The notes: a model not told the origin generated them from the letters alone. Positions 1 to 7,806 are shown, counted from the stretch's first letter. The stretch: DNA of 12,901 bases from Bacteroidota bacterium (GCA_004322375.1 SCUC01000582.1:1-12901); one strand, 5' to 3'. Numbers and translations: made by a program.

Positions 1-63
1 GCCCGGTCCGCGAGATTTGACTGGGAACGGGCGGCGAAGAAGTATGAAGAGTTGTATTTGTGA
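1..63 (+). CDS. C-terminal end of a probable glycogen/starch synthase (partial)
   Basis: Only the last 20 codons and the TGA stop are visible; the gene begins before the window. Frame 1 reads ARSARFDWERAAKKYEELYL. The pattern F-x-W-E-x-A-A-x-x-Y-x-x-L-Y is the usual tail of GT-B glycosyltransferases, especially GT5 glycogen synthase (GlgA), which extends alpha-1,4-glucan from ADP-glucose in the cytoplasm. The nearby malQ and debranching genes make a glycogen role plausible, but other GT4/GT5 enzymes end similarly. It is the only plus-strand gene in the window and converges with the small gene that ends at 84, leaving 20 bases between the two stops and no clear terminator hairpin. Confidence 0.6.
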   Translation, partial: ARSARFDWERAAKKYEELYL

Positions 64-83
64 AATATTCTGCATGTAAGCCA

Positions 84-362
84 CTATTGGGACATAATAT
101 CCCATTTGGCATTTTTTGTTTCTCGTTTTACTCTCCTTCCTAGCGGAAGATCAGCTACTTCGTTTACACTTTCATCCAAAGCAACTATTTCCATTAACGC
201 GACAATCATTGCATCTTTATTCCTATGCTCTTTATTCCCACAAAGAAATTGCCATCCGCCATCATCTTCTTCATGCGAAATTGTAAGAATAGGGTCTCCT
301 CCTCTCATTACATGAGTGCAGGTAAACACTGCCAAATTTTCAGGTTCTTTAAATTGTTTCAT
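84..362 (-). CDS. Small acidic protein, possibly DUF2185/Imm33-like
   Basis: A 92-residue soluble protein with no signal peptide or membrane segment. I place the start at ATG 360-362 (MKQFKEPENLAVFT) because an AAAGAAG ribosome binding site lies 10 bases upstream. An in-frame GTG at 366-368 is only 4 bases from that site. The middle (EEDDGGWQFLCG) and the end (ALDESVNEVADLPLGRRVKR) recall DUF2185/Imm33 proteins, which share a D-x-G-W-x-F block followed by a hydrophobic segment ending in an L-x-x-P-x-G-x-x-x-x-R pattern. Imm33 members occur both as predicted toxin immunity proteins and as orphan genes. No toxin is visible next to it, so I infer no function. The assignment is from memory of the family pattern. 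Confidence 0.55.
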   Translation of the reverse strand: MKQFKEPENLAVFTCTHVMRGGDPILTISHEEDDGGWQFLCGNKEHRNKDAMIVALMEIVALDESVNEVADLPLGRRVKRETKNAKWDIMSQ

Positions 363-408
363 AAGCACAATACTTCTTTACTATTTTTTTTCTCTAGCGG
401 TCATTATA

Positions 409-449
409 CTCGTTCCCACGTTTGATAAATGATAGAAGCGTGAGAACGA
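409..449. repeat. Hairpin repeat, CTCGTTCCCACG type
   Basis: CTCGTTCCCACG at about 409-420 is matched in inverted orientation by CGTGAGAACGAG at 438-449 (11 of 12 pairs), with a 17-base AT-rich loop. Short inverted repeats with a CGTTCCCACG core are common dispersed elements in environmental bacterial genomes. It lies upstream of the small gene that starts at 362. No T-tract follows either arm, so it is not a convincing terminator. Confidence 0.55.
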
Positions 450-476
450 GAGGAAAACGAAATCCATCCATTGGTA

Positions 477-551
477 GGACGGAACTCCTCTACGAGCCGT
501 AGGCAGTTCCGTCCGGACGGGACAGGTCAACGACTCGCCCACGGCTCATAG
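477..551. repeat. Compound palindromic repeat in the spacer after the restriction-modification gene
   Basis: Three nested pairings are visible. GGACGGAACT (477-486) pairs perfectly with AGTTCCGTCC (505-514). CCGTCCGGACGG (509-520) is a perfect 12-base palindrome. The loop segment 490-504 (CTACGAGCCGTAGGC) pairs with 537-551 at 13 of 15 positions. It lies just downstream of the restriction-modification stop codon. No run of T follows on the minus strand, so it is not an ordinary intrinsic terminator, though it could stabilise the mRNA end. The rest of the 363-567 spacer holds only the hairpin at 409-449. Confidence 0.6.
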
Positions 552-567
552 AGTAGAGAGTCTCGGC

Positions 568-3500
568 CTACAGAGTTATCTCAATCAAATCAGTCTCTAC
601 TTTTTCGTACAACGCATCCAACGTTTTTTGAATGTTGATAGTCTCTGCTATCGCAGAGAGAGCCTGAGAGTATGTAACAACATCTTCGGAAGAAAGCGTT
701 CTGCCTTTCCTGTCTTTCAGCCATTTTTCCGCAACCTGATACCCGCCAACGCGATACTCCCAAACTTGTTTTGAAACCCCTGAGAAATATTGTTCTGCAT
801 TGATGAAGACGCGTTGTTTCTTTTCATCAAACAGTATCTTTGCAACTTGAAGTATTCCGGCCCCTTCGCATTTGATAAGAGGTCGTTCAAGGTTTTTTGA
901 TTGGAGAAGATGAAGCTGAACGAGCTGTTCACCGCTCTCATTAAGCTTGAGAAAAAGTTTATAATCATTTGTGAACGGCACGCGCGGGAAGTCGGTTTTC
1001 AAGAATTCAGCATACTTTTTCCGGTACGCATTAGAGTAGAGAATAGCATAAAGATAATTGAATACCTGTTCAGGAGTCGGCTGTTTGCGATACGCCTCTT
1101 TCAAGGCAGGAAGCAACGCGGCCGCAAAATTTGGCTTTCGCACAGAATAGGCAGATTGTGGCTCGAAGAGAAAAGCTGCCTGAAAAGAGATGTGTCTTCG
1201 TAGAGTACCTGATTGTGTATGCACAGGTTCAGGATATACATATAAGGGGAAACAATAATCTATCGTTTTCAATGATACAGTTACATGTTCTACAATTGTA
1301 TCCGAAACCAGAACATGACCCCAGGGTATAGCAGTTTCTACGCGTTTAGGCACAATGAGCGCAAGATTTTCTTTGAGCAAATGCTGCATTACATCTTGTC
1401 GTCCTCGTTCAATGACGCTATGATGATAGAAAAGCGTTCGGGTGTCGAATGGTCTATAAAGAATTTTTGTATAGTATCGGTTGATGTCCGTGGAAGTCTT
1501 GAGCTCATCGCGAGCCTGAGAGATATTCCAGGCAGAAGTATTTGTCAAACCTAACGCATGAGCAATGAAAGCATCGTCTAAGGAAGAATCCATGAATAGC
1601 TTGATTCTTTTTTTCAAGCTCGCTTCGTCGAAGTCTATCGTAAAATGGTCCCTCGCTGTTACAATACCGACGCTGTTCAACGGGAAAATTTGCTGTACAG
1701 AAGGAAAGGAGTTGTATTTTTTCAAACGACGTTCATTCCGGGGGACAAAAAAATAAAATGGGCTGCTCGGTTTAAGAACTCTCCATTTCGTTTTCTTGTG
1801 ATTGTGTTTTTGTAGCCAGTGATACTTAGCATCCTGTTTGCCCCAAAGTTCAGCATGTATAACAGATTTTTTTCTTCGGGCATTACGTTGTTTCACGAAA
1901 ATCGCGATGCAAACGCCTTGTTGAATATCAAAAACATTTTCGTCAGCCGAACCGTCGGGCGATGTTTCTTTCCTGAGTGAATTGCCGTGAAGATCTAGAA
2001 GGTAAATATCGTCAAATGTATTCATCAGTGATTGACGCATGCCCCGGAACGTAGGATTATCGAGATAGCTATGATTGGTGATAAAACTAAGGACGCCTTC
2101 TCCAACCCCCTCAATTTTCCACTGGGCAAATCGAATAAACTTGACGTAATCATCTTGCAGCCATTTTGGATTTTTTTCTCCCAGTGGGCTCCCGTCAACC
2201 ATTTTGTAATTCTCAATTTGATTGAGAATCCAATCTCCTTTGTTGGTCGAGTGACCTGAGTAAGGCGGGTTACCCACGATAACAAGTATCGGCTTTTCCT
2301 TCTTTATTTCCCCCGCGCGATGCGATTCTTCCGAGAGCGAAGCCATGCCGGGGAACGACGCCTGGGCAAGCTCTTCCATCTCAAGGGTATTTGTAAGAAA
2401 GAATTGAAACCGTTCTTCCCCCGTCAGCTTGTGCCCCAATTCTTCGAGCAAGTAGCCTATCTTTAAATGCCCCGCAGCGTAGGGAGCCATCATAATTTCG
2501 AACGCGTAGAAATGCTTGAGAATATGGTCTTCAATGAATGTTGACTTTGAGCCTTCGCCATATTTTTGAACAAAATTTTCAACGGCTAGCTTCGCGGCTT
2601 CAGCAAGAAACGTTAATGTTCCGCCGGCAGGGTCTAGCACGGTAACGGAATGGGTGGCAAATCCATCCTTGCGCTTGAACGTTTCTCTCAAGATAATGTC
2701 GAGGGAACGGATAATGTACGAAACGACAGGCTCCGGTGTGTAATACACGCCCCGACGTTCGCGCTCTCGAGGATTGTATTCTGCCAGAAATGTTTCGTAA
2801 AAATGGAAAATAGGGTCCCGTCCTTTTCCACCTTTGGAATATTGATGAAGAATGTTCTTCACATCTGCGACGGAAAGAACTTCCGCAATGTCATCAACGG
2901 TTGCCTGCAATTGTTCCGGCGGGTCGAACGAAATGAAATGGAAAATATCTCGTAAAATGCCGATGGTTTTCGGGATGAGGTCGTATGCCAGCTTACGGTT
3001 AAACTCGCCGTTTGCGCGGGTTCGCGCAGCGAACATTCCGTAGGTAATTGTCTGAGCGTACAGGTCGGCAAATTCATCCTGCTTGAGGTTGGCGATGAGA
3101 TGATGTTGAAACGCTTCGTAGAAGGCAACAATTTTCTTTGCTCCGGGTGCCGAACCTTCGCGTAGCTCTTCTTTAATGATTTGGTCGCGAAGAAACCTGG
3201 TGCGAGTTGCAAGTTCGCTCGCAAGGCTTTCGGCAGTAAACACGGTTGGAAGAGTGAATTGGAAAAACTTTTCCAGCAATGATAAAAACTCATCAATATG
3301 TTCCGGCGGTGGAACGGTTTTGAGCCTTGAAGGGATAAAAGGACGGGCTAACAGAACAGAGGAAACAGCTTTACCGTTGCGGTAGAGCCTGAATTCATAA
3401 AAATTTGTCAGTATAAGGTTGGGGAAAGCGCTAAGATAACGTTTAATCTGGTCTCCCGATTCCACGATATCGAGATTCGTTTGCGGCGCCTTGGCTTCAA

Positions 3501-3714
3501 TGTATCCGATTTGCGAATGGCTGCCATCCCAAACGCGAAAATCTGGATTTCCCGCTTCTGTTTTTTTCGGCAGCACGGTTACACGAATATTCTTGTGATT
3601 GGCGCTCTCAGCAAATTGTTTCAGCAATTCGGCAAGCGCGGAATAGTACGATTCCTCACGGGCATCTCCTTGCTTGGTGATCGAAGCAATAGATTGTACG
3701 TAAGCATCAATCAC
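568..3714 (-). CDS. Single-chain restriction-modification enzyme (Type IIG / Type ISP-like, no helicase)
   Basis: A 1048-residue cytoplasmic protein predicted to methylate adenine N6 and cleave DNA from one polypeptide. The N-terminus has a PD-(D/E)xK nuclease signature: NPDFR with D58, then YIEAK with E73 and K75. A helical linker follows. The methyltransferase has motif X near 321-334 (YYTPEPV), motif I DPAGGT at 361-366 and the catalytic motif IV NPPY at 482-485. The C-terminal half, with RPFDTR, a YP patch and WEYRVGGYQV near the end, resembles the Type ISP target-recognition domain (Pfam Type_ISP_C, from memory). True Type ISP enzymes are about 1500 residues with a helicase between nuclease and methylase; here that region is only about 240 residues with no Walker motifs. 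The start is GTG 3712-3714, right after the upstream gene's TAA, with AAGGGA at 3721-3726 six bases upstream. No separate specificity, methylase or nuclease gene is nearby, as expected for a self-contained enzyme. Confidence 0.88.
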   Translation of the reverse strand: MIDAYVQSIASITKQGDAREESYYSALAELLKQFAESANHKNIRVTVLPKKTEAGNPDFRVWDGSHSQIGYIEAKAPQTNLDIVESGDQIKRYLSAFPNLILTNFYEFRLYRNGKAVSSVLLARPFIPSRLKTVPPPEHIDEFLSLLEKFFQFTLPTVFTAESLASELATRTRFLRDQIIKEELREGSAPGAKKIVAFYEAFQHHLIANLKQDEFADLYAQTITYGMFAARTRANGEFNRKLAYDLIPKTIGILRDIFHFISFDPPEQLQATVDDIAEVLSVADVKNILHQYSKGGKGRDPIFHFYETFLAEYNPRERERRGVYYTPEPVVSYIIRSLDIILRETFKRKDGFATHSVTVLDPAGGTLTFLAEAAKLAVENFVQKYGEGSKSTFIEDHILKHFYAFEIMMAPYAAGHLKIGYLLEELGHKLTGEERFQFFLTNTLEMEELAQASFPGMASLSEESHRAGEIKKEKPILVIVGNPPYSGHSTNKGDWILNQIENYKMVDGSPLGEKNPKWLQDDYVKFIRFAQWKIEGVGEGVLSFITNHSYLDNPTFRGMRQSLMNTFDDIYLLDLHGNSLRKETSPDGSADENVFDIQQGVCIAIFVKQRNARRKKSVIHAELWGKQDAKYHWLQKHNHKKTKWRVLKPSSPFYFFVPRNERRLKKYNSFPSVQQIFPLNSVGIVTARDHFTIDFDEASLKKRIKLFMDSSLDDAFIAHALGLTNTSAWNISQARDELKTSTDINRYYTKILYRPFDTRTLFYHHSVIERGRQDVMQHLLKENLALIVPKRVETAIPWGHVLVSDTIVEHVTVSLKTIDYCFPLYVYPEPVHTQSGTLRRHISFQAAFLFEPQSAYSVRKPNFAAALLPALKEAYRKQPTPEQVFNYLYAILYSNAYRKKYAEFLKTDFPRVPFTNDYKLFLKLNESGEQLVQLHLLQSKNLERPLIKCEGAGILQVAKILFDEKKQRVFINAEQYFSGVSKQVWEYRVGGYQVAEKWLKDRKGRTLSSEDVVTYSQALSAIAETINIQKTLDALYEKVETDLIEITL

Positions 3715-5880
3715 TTACTTTCCCTTCATCAATATCATCCCCGATGTCGGCGGCACGGTAACTTTTTTAGGAACTTTCCCGAACGGTTTATCTTGAGTTA
3801 CCTTATCGGGGTTTCCAACAACCTTCCAGCCGGAACTCGGTAATTGCAGTGTTAGGTTCTTCTTGGGATTGCCATTTAACAATACGATAAACTGGTTGTC
3901 CTTCTTCAGTTCTGAATAAGCAGGGTCTTCCCCCAGCTTACCGGGGTCAAGATGGAATGCCAGATGGAAATCGTCATCTGTTTTCAAAAACGTAACGGCT
4001 TCTTTCGGTGCGCTGCTCAAAATGGGATGGCTTCGCCTAAGCGCGATTAATCCCTGATAATATGAAACTAACGACTGATTCATTTCTGCATGGTCGTAGT
4101 TGAGATAATTTGTCTCGTTGTCCTTATCGTAGCTGTTGTGGTCAATCATCCCCACTCGTGTATCCGGGGCATTCGTCGGGGCAATCAGCTTGCTTCGCGC
4201 AAATTCCTGACCTTCATGAATCATGACCGGACCCTGGGCGGTGAATAAATACATCGCAGCTAATTTATTCAGTGCAAGCTGTTTCGCCGTTAGCTTCGCA
4301 TGGTTTTTTGTATCGGTAATCGTTGTATGTTCCTTAACATCATGCAGCCCAAGGCGTATAAAATCTCCCATTGTGTTATCATCATGCGACTCAAGATAAT
4401 TGATGCTATGTTCTTGCTTCACAAAAGGACCCCCATCTTCACGAAGCGTACCGGTAACATAGCTCATAAATGATTTCGTTGTATTTCCCCCTTGGAACTT
4501 TCCAAAGATAAACCCAAGCCCGTCGTTAGGATTTTGCCCTTTGACGCCGTTTCTAATTAAATCATTCCATGCCGCCCACCCGATGTCACTGAATCCCCCA
4601 AGGTCATATTTTCCACCGCCCCATGCCTCTGCAATGAGAATCACATTAGGGTTGATTTTTCTCGCTTCAGCCGTGATGAGCTTGCATGTTTCCCAATCAA
4701 TCATCGTGGCAAGGTCAAAGCGGAAACCATCAATGTGATATTCTTTCATCCAATATAACACGGACTCAACAATTAACCGACGCGCCATAGGTCTGTTGGT
4801 CTTAAAATCATTTCCGCATCCTGAGGTCATGATGTAATTACCGTTCGAGTCACAGTGGAAATAATAAAACTTATCAATGTACTTGAACGGATTAAAATCG
4901 TACTGTGAAACATGGTTATACACAACATCCATAATGACGGCTATCCCATTCTTATGGAATGTTTTTACCATATCTTTAAACTCGTTTATTGCGCGCCCAT
5001 CTGTGCCGTTGTACTGGTCGCGTTGCATGGTTCCGTCGGTCCCGTAGTATGTCTCCGGCGCGAAGAAATAGCTTGTCATGTAGCCCCAATGATTTCGCTC
5101 ATAAGGATTCCACGTGTTAAAGGGATACCCATGCTGCAATACAGAACTATCGCGAAAGGGGAGCTCGATGTTTCCGAATTTTTGTGTCGGCAGCAGCTCG
5201 ATAGTATTCACTCCGAGGTTTTTCAAATAGGAAAGCCCGCCCTGTTTTCCTTCTTCTGTCAATCCTTTATATGTTCCTTTAGCCTCAATGCCCGACGAGG
5301 AATGAGCGGTGAGGTCGCGTACATGTGCTTCATAGATAATCAACTGGGAGTGCTCGTTAGAGGCGATAAATGTATCGCCTTCCCAATCATAGTCGCTTTT
5401 TATAATTAAGGTCTTTGCAGGTTGATGCCAGTTGACCTTGGTTGCAACTGCTTTTGAGTAGGGGTCAGCAATAATAATGTTTGGATTGAACACCTCTCCA
5501 CGCCCTCCGGGACCAAATACCCTGTAGCCGTAATACTTGCCAAGGAGGTTTTCCGACGAGGAATATTCCCATACGCCGTTTGCGTCTCGTTTCATACTGG
5601 TTTCAATTCCGGATTCATCGGTATGACGTTGAAAGAGAACGAGAACAACATTCGTTGCACGCGGAGCAAAGAGGCGAAATGTTGTTGAATCGTTGGTGAT
5701 AGTACAGCCCAGTTCTTTGCTTGAATATAATGAATCGAGGAAAACCTGCGCTTGCGGTTGTGCGGAAAGGGGTTTGTGAGATACGCTCATAACGACGAGG
5801 AGAACAAGAAAGAGAAAAATATTGATAAAAGAATCTTGATTATGGTTTTGGGTTCGTGGTATCATGATTGCTTCGTTCAT
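3715..5880 (-). CDS. Exported GH13 alpha-glucan debranching enzyme (pullulanase/isoamylase type) with CBM48
   Basis: A 721-residue glycoside hydrolase predicted to cut alpha-1,6 branches in glycogen, starch or pullulan. Residues 18-40 form a hydrophobic segment ending in PLSAQPQA, a likely signal peptide, so it probably acts outside the cytoplasm; there is no lipobox cysteine. A CBM48-like beta-sandwich (about 58-140) precedes the GH13 barrel. The four conserved regions are DVVYNH (318-323), GFRFDLA (385-391, nucleophile D389), LIAEAWG (415-421, acid/base E418) and YLESHD (495-500, D500). The region around WGYMTSYFFAPE (265-276) resembles isoamylase/GlgX more than the YNWGYDP of classical type I pullulanase, so exact specificity is uncertain. 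A small beta domain ends the protein. ATG 5878-5880 lies inside malQ (41-base overlap) and has no clear Shine-Dalgarno; ATG 5863-5865 is an alternative. Translation probably depends on coupling to malQ. Confidence 0.86.
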   Translation of the reverse strand: MNEAIMIPRTQNHNQDSFINIFLFLVLLVVMSVSHKPLSAQPQAQVFLDSLYSSKELGCTITNDSTTFRLFAPRATNVVLVLFQRHTDESGIETSMKRDANGVWEYSSSENLLGKYYGYRVFGPGGRGEVFNPNIIIADPYSKAVATKVNWHQPAKTLIIKSDYDWEGDTFIASNEHSQLIIYEAHVRDLTAHSSSGIEAKGTYKGLTEEGKQGGLSYLKNLGVNTIELLPTQKFGNIELPFRDSSVLQHGYPFNTWNPYERNHWGYMTSYFFAPETYYGTDGTMQRDQYNGTDGRAINEFKDMVKTFHKNGIAVIMDVVYNHVSQYDFNPFKYIDKFYYFHCDSNGNYIMTSGCGNDFKTNRPMARRLIVESVLYWMKEYHIDGFRFDLATMIDWETCKLITAEARKINPNVILIAEAWGGGKYDLGGFSDIGWAAWNDLIRNGVKGQNPNDGLGFIFGKFQGGNTTKSFMSYVTGTLREDGGPFVKQEHSINYLESHDDNTMGDFIRLGLHDVKEHTTITDTKNHAKLTAKQLALNKLAAMYLFTAQGPVMIHEGQEFARSKLIAPTNAPDTRVGMIDHNSYDKDNETNYLNYDHAEMNQSLVSYYQGLIALRRSHPILSSAPKEAVTFLKTDDDFHLAFHLDPGKLGEDPAYSELKKDNQFIVLLNGNPKKNLTLQLPSSGWKVVGNPDKVTQDKPFGKVPKKVTVPPTSGMILMKGK

Positions 5881-7366
5881 AGATGTGTGTTAGTTCTTTA
5901 TAATAAGAAGGGAGCCGCTCATAAAGCTGTTCCCATGTGAATCGCCATGCCCAATTGCCGCCAAGCTTGCCCGGGAAATTCATTCGCGCTTCAGAGCCTA
6001 AGTTTAAAATGTCCTGCATGGGAATAATTACCATAGTAGCAACAGAGGAATATGCCAGACGTATCAACTCATAACAAATATCATCGCCTGAATAGTTCAA
6101 ATACATCTTCACTGATTTGAAAATATCATTTGTTTCAGTTTTCGCTTTTTCAAAATAGCCACGTGTCGTATCGTTATCATGCGAGCCGGTATAAACGACA
6201 CAATGTGGAATATAATTATGCGGAAGAAACTTACGCTCCATGCTTGTACCAAACGCGAACTGGAGAATTTTCATGCCGGGAAAATTGAAGTGGTCGCGAA
6301 GCCGAATAACCTCAGGCGTGATCATGCCAAGGTCTTCCGCTAAAATCGGCAGTTGCCCAAGGTGATGCTGCAGTGTTGCGAAAAATTTCATCCCGGGAGC
6401 TTTCACCCACTTTCCATGCTCGGCAGTCGGCGCGTCTCCGGGGATTTCCCAGAAGGCTTCAAATCCTCTAAAGTGGTCAATGCGAATAATGTCAATGCTT
6501 TGCAGTAAGTGCTTAATCCGCGAACGCCACCATGCAAAATCGTCTATTTCCATCTCATGCCAACGGTAGAGCGGGTTGCCCCACAATTGCCCTGTTTTGC
6601 TGAAATAATCGGGCGGGACGCCTGCTTTGGTTAAGAGCACGCCGTCTTCATTCATGTCGAAAAGATGCTTGTTTGCCCAAACGTCCGCGCTATCGTATGC
6701 GATAAAAATCGGGAGGTCGCCGATAATGTTTATTCCCTTTTGATTGGCATACGTTTTCAATTCGCTCCATTGCGTGAAGAAACAAAATTGTCCGAATTTT
6801 TGAAGAAGAATTTGCCGTTCATGCGTTGCAGAAAACGCACCAAGGGCTGTAGGTTCGCGATGGATAATTTCTTTTTTCCAGGTATTCCAATGCTCTCCGC
6901 CGTTGGATTCTTTCATTGCCATGAAGAAGGCGTAATCGTCGAGCCAGCCCGCTTGAGCCGTGCAAAATGTTTCAAACTTCTGTTTGAGAGCATCGTGTTT
7001 CCCATCGAAAAAATTGTTGAACGCTTTCGCGAGCAAGCGTTTTTTATACTCAATCACTTCGCCATAGTCTATTGTTGTCGGAGTGAACGACGGTACATCA
7101 TTCAAATCATCGGGGGAAAGCAACTGCAGCTCGTGAAGTTTCTCCGGGCTGATAAGCAGGGGATTGCCTGCAAACGCCGAGAAGCATTGGTAAGGTGAAT
7201 CGCCGTACCCTGTGGGACCTAACGGGAGAACCTGCCAGAGCGTTTGTCCTGCAGATTCTAAAAAATCAACAAAGCGGTAAGCATCGTTTCCTAAATCGCC
7301 GATGCCGAATTTTCCCGGAAGGGAAGTAGGGTGAAGTAGTATTCCTGCGGAGCGTGGATAGTTCAT
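5840..7366 (-). CDS. malQ: 4-alpha-glucanotransferase (amylomaltase, GH77)
   Basis: A 508-residue cytoplasmic enzyme of normal family length that transfers alpha-1,4-glucan segments between maltodextrins and releases glucose. The N-terminus RSAGILLHPTSLPGKFGIGD and GYGDSPYQCFSAFAGNP (53-69) are hallmark GH77 sequences. Catalytic residues are D297 (RIDHFRGF), E344 (LAEDLG) and D397 (GSHDND). It shows no signal peptide, unlike the exported debranching enzyme after it. It heads the minus-strand block malQ, debranching enzyme, restriction-modification enzyme. ATG 7364-7366 has almost no Shine-Dalgarno; the promoter-like element at 7374-7405 would place the transcript start only a few bases upstream, giving a nearly leaderless mRNA. 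Together with the putative GlgA tail it suggests a glycogen/maltodextrin locus. Confidence 0.96.
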   Translation of the reverse strand: MNYPRSAGILLHPTSLPGKFGIGDLGNDAYRFVDFLESAGQTLWQVLPLGPTGYGDSPYQCFSAFAGNPLLISPEKLHELQLLSPDDLNDVPSFTPTTIDYGEVIEYKKRLLAKAFNNFFDGKHDALKQKFETFCTAQAGWLDDYAFFMAMKESNGGEHWNTWKKEIIHREPTALGAFSATHERQILLQKFGQFCFFTQWSELKTYANQKGINIIGDLPIFIAYDSADVWANKHLFDMNEDGVLLTKAGVPPDYFSKTGQLWGNPLYRWHEMEIDDFAWWRSRIKHLLQSIDIIRIDHFRGFEAFWEIPGDAPTAEHGKWVKAPGMKFFATLQHHLGQLPILAEDLGMITPEVIRLRDHFNFPGMKILQFAFGTSMERKFLPHNYIPHCVVYTGSHDNDTTRGYFEKAKTETNDIFKSVKMYLNYSGDDICYELIRLAYSSVATMVIIPMQDILNLGSEARMNFPGKLGGNWAWRFTWEQLYERLPSYYKELTHIYERSNHDTTNPKP

Positions 7367-7373
7367 AATGGCT

Positions 7374-7405
7374 CAAATATACGCAATCGCAGGAAGCGAA
7401 ACAAA
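7374..7405 (-). promoter_or_regulatory. Bacteroidota-type promoter for malQ
   Basis: On the minus strand TTTG (7402-7405) is followed after exactly 20 bases by TATATTTG (7374-7381), a full match to the Bacteroidota -33/-7 consensus TTTG and TAnnTTTG. Transcription would begin about 4-7 bases further on, at roughly 7367-7370, next to the malQ ATG at 7366. A chance match cannot be excluded in AT-rich DNA. Confidence 0.5.
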
Positions 7406-7429
7406 GGAACAAATCTGTAAAAATCTGTA

Positions 7430-7479
7430 GGGCGACAAGCCTTGTCGCCCAAGGTTGGGAGGGAGTTGTACTCCCGACC
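7430..7479. repeat. Two adjacent palindromic dispersed repeats
   Basis: GGGCGACAAG (7430-7439) and CTTGTCGCCC (7441-7450) form a perfect inverted repeat with one central base. Directly next to it GGTTGGGAG (7453-7461) pairs with CTCCCGACC (7471-7479) at 8 of 9 positions; an extra GGGA in the loop gives two possible registers. A 9-base direct repeat, AAATCTGTA, sits just to the left (7411-7419 and 7421-7429). These resemble dispersed repeats seen in many environmental genomes. On the minus strand they lie upstream of the malQ promoter. Confidence 0.65.
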
Positions 7480-7602
7480 AGACAGTCTTTTTCAACTTTA
7501 GGGGATTGCTTCATCCGATAATAGCAATTGCAAAAGTTTCTTCCACTTTGGAATAATGGGTTAAAAATATTTGTTTGTTGTCATATCTTGGGATTAGTCC
7601 TC

Positions 7603-7621
7603 GAAGGTCTGACAGACCTTC
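7603..7621. repeat. Perfect 19-base palindromic repeat
   Basis: GAAGGTCTG (7603-7611) and CAGACCTTC (7613-7621) are perfect inverted copies around a single central A. The AGGTCTGNCAGACCT core is a type of short dispersed palindrome seen in many genomes. It lies inside the larger inverted-repeat unit 7517-7806. Confidence 0.6.
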
Positions 7622-7656
7622 AAGTCTTTTCTGTAAAAAAACAAACATTGCGCAGA

Positions 7657-7740
7657 TGTCATTCCTGCGAAGCCAGGAATCCAATAATTCTTTCGGATTC
7701 TACAAATAATGATTGGATACCCGCGTTCGCGGGTATGACA
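7657..7740. repeat. TGTCATTCC...GGTATGACA dispersed inverted repeat
   Basis: The 32-base arms 7657-7688 and 7709-7740 are inverted copies at 25 of 32 positions, beginning TGTCATTCCTGCG and ending CGCGGGTATGACA. Each arm is itself a small hairpin (CCCGCGTTCGCGGG at about 7720-7733). This is a widely distributed repeat class whose spurious translation contains WIPAFAGMT, which is the case here on the plus strand. Confidence 0.75.
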
Positions 7741-7806
7741 AAACGGCTTTTAACGTCTAAAGGGTATATTTCCAAAGTGGAAACTAATTTTGTAATTGCT
7801 ATAATC

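Larger units (their letters stand above)
7517..7806. mobile_element. MITE-like element with 37 bp terminal inverted repeats
   Basis: Bases 7517-7553 and 7770-7806 are inverted copies of each other at about 31 of 37 positions without gaps. They share ATAGCAATT at the outer part and TTCCACTTTGGAA at the inner part. The unit is 290 bp and contains no credible gene. It encloses two further palindromes (7603-7621 and 7657-7740), as if repeats had nested. I see no clear target-site duplication. The size and ends fit a miniature inverted-repeat element mobilised in trans, or the remnant of an insertion sequence; no transposase is in the window. Confidence 0.55.

Noticed and set aside
477..514. Intrinsic terminator for the malQ to restriction-modification block
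   Set aside because: The stem is strong but no T-rich tract follows on the minus strand, and the loop is 18 bases.
4912..5409. 165-codon plus-strand reading frame
   Set aside because: It lies fully antisense to the well-supported GH13 gene and shows no domain pattern.
6665..7198. 177-codon plus-strand reading frame
   Set aside because: Antisense to malQ, whose catalytic motifs are intact; no recognisable protein features.
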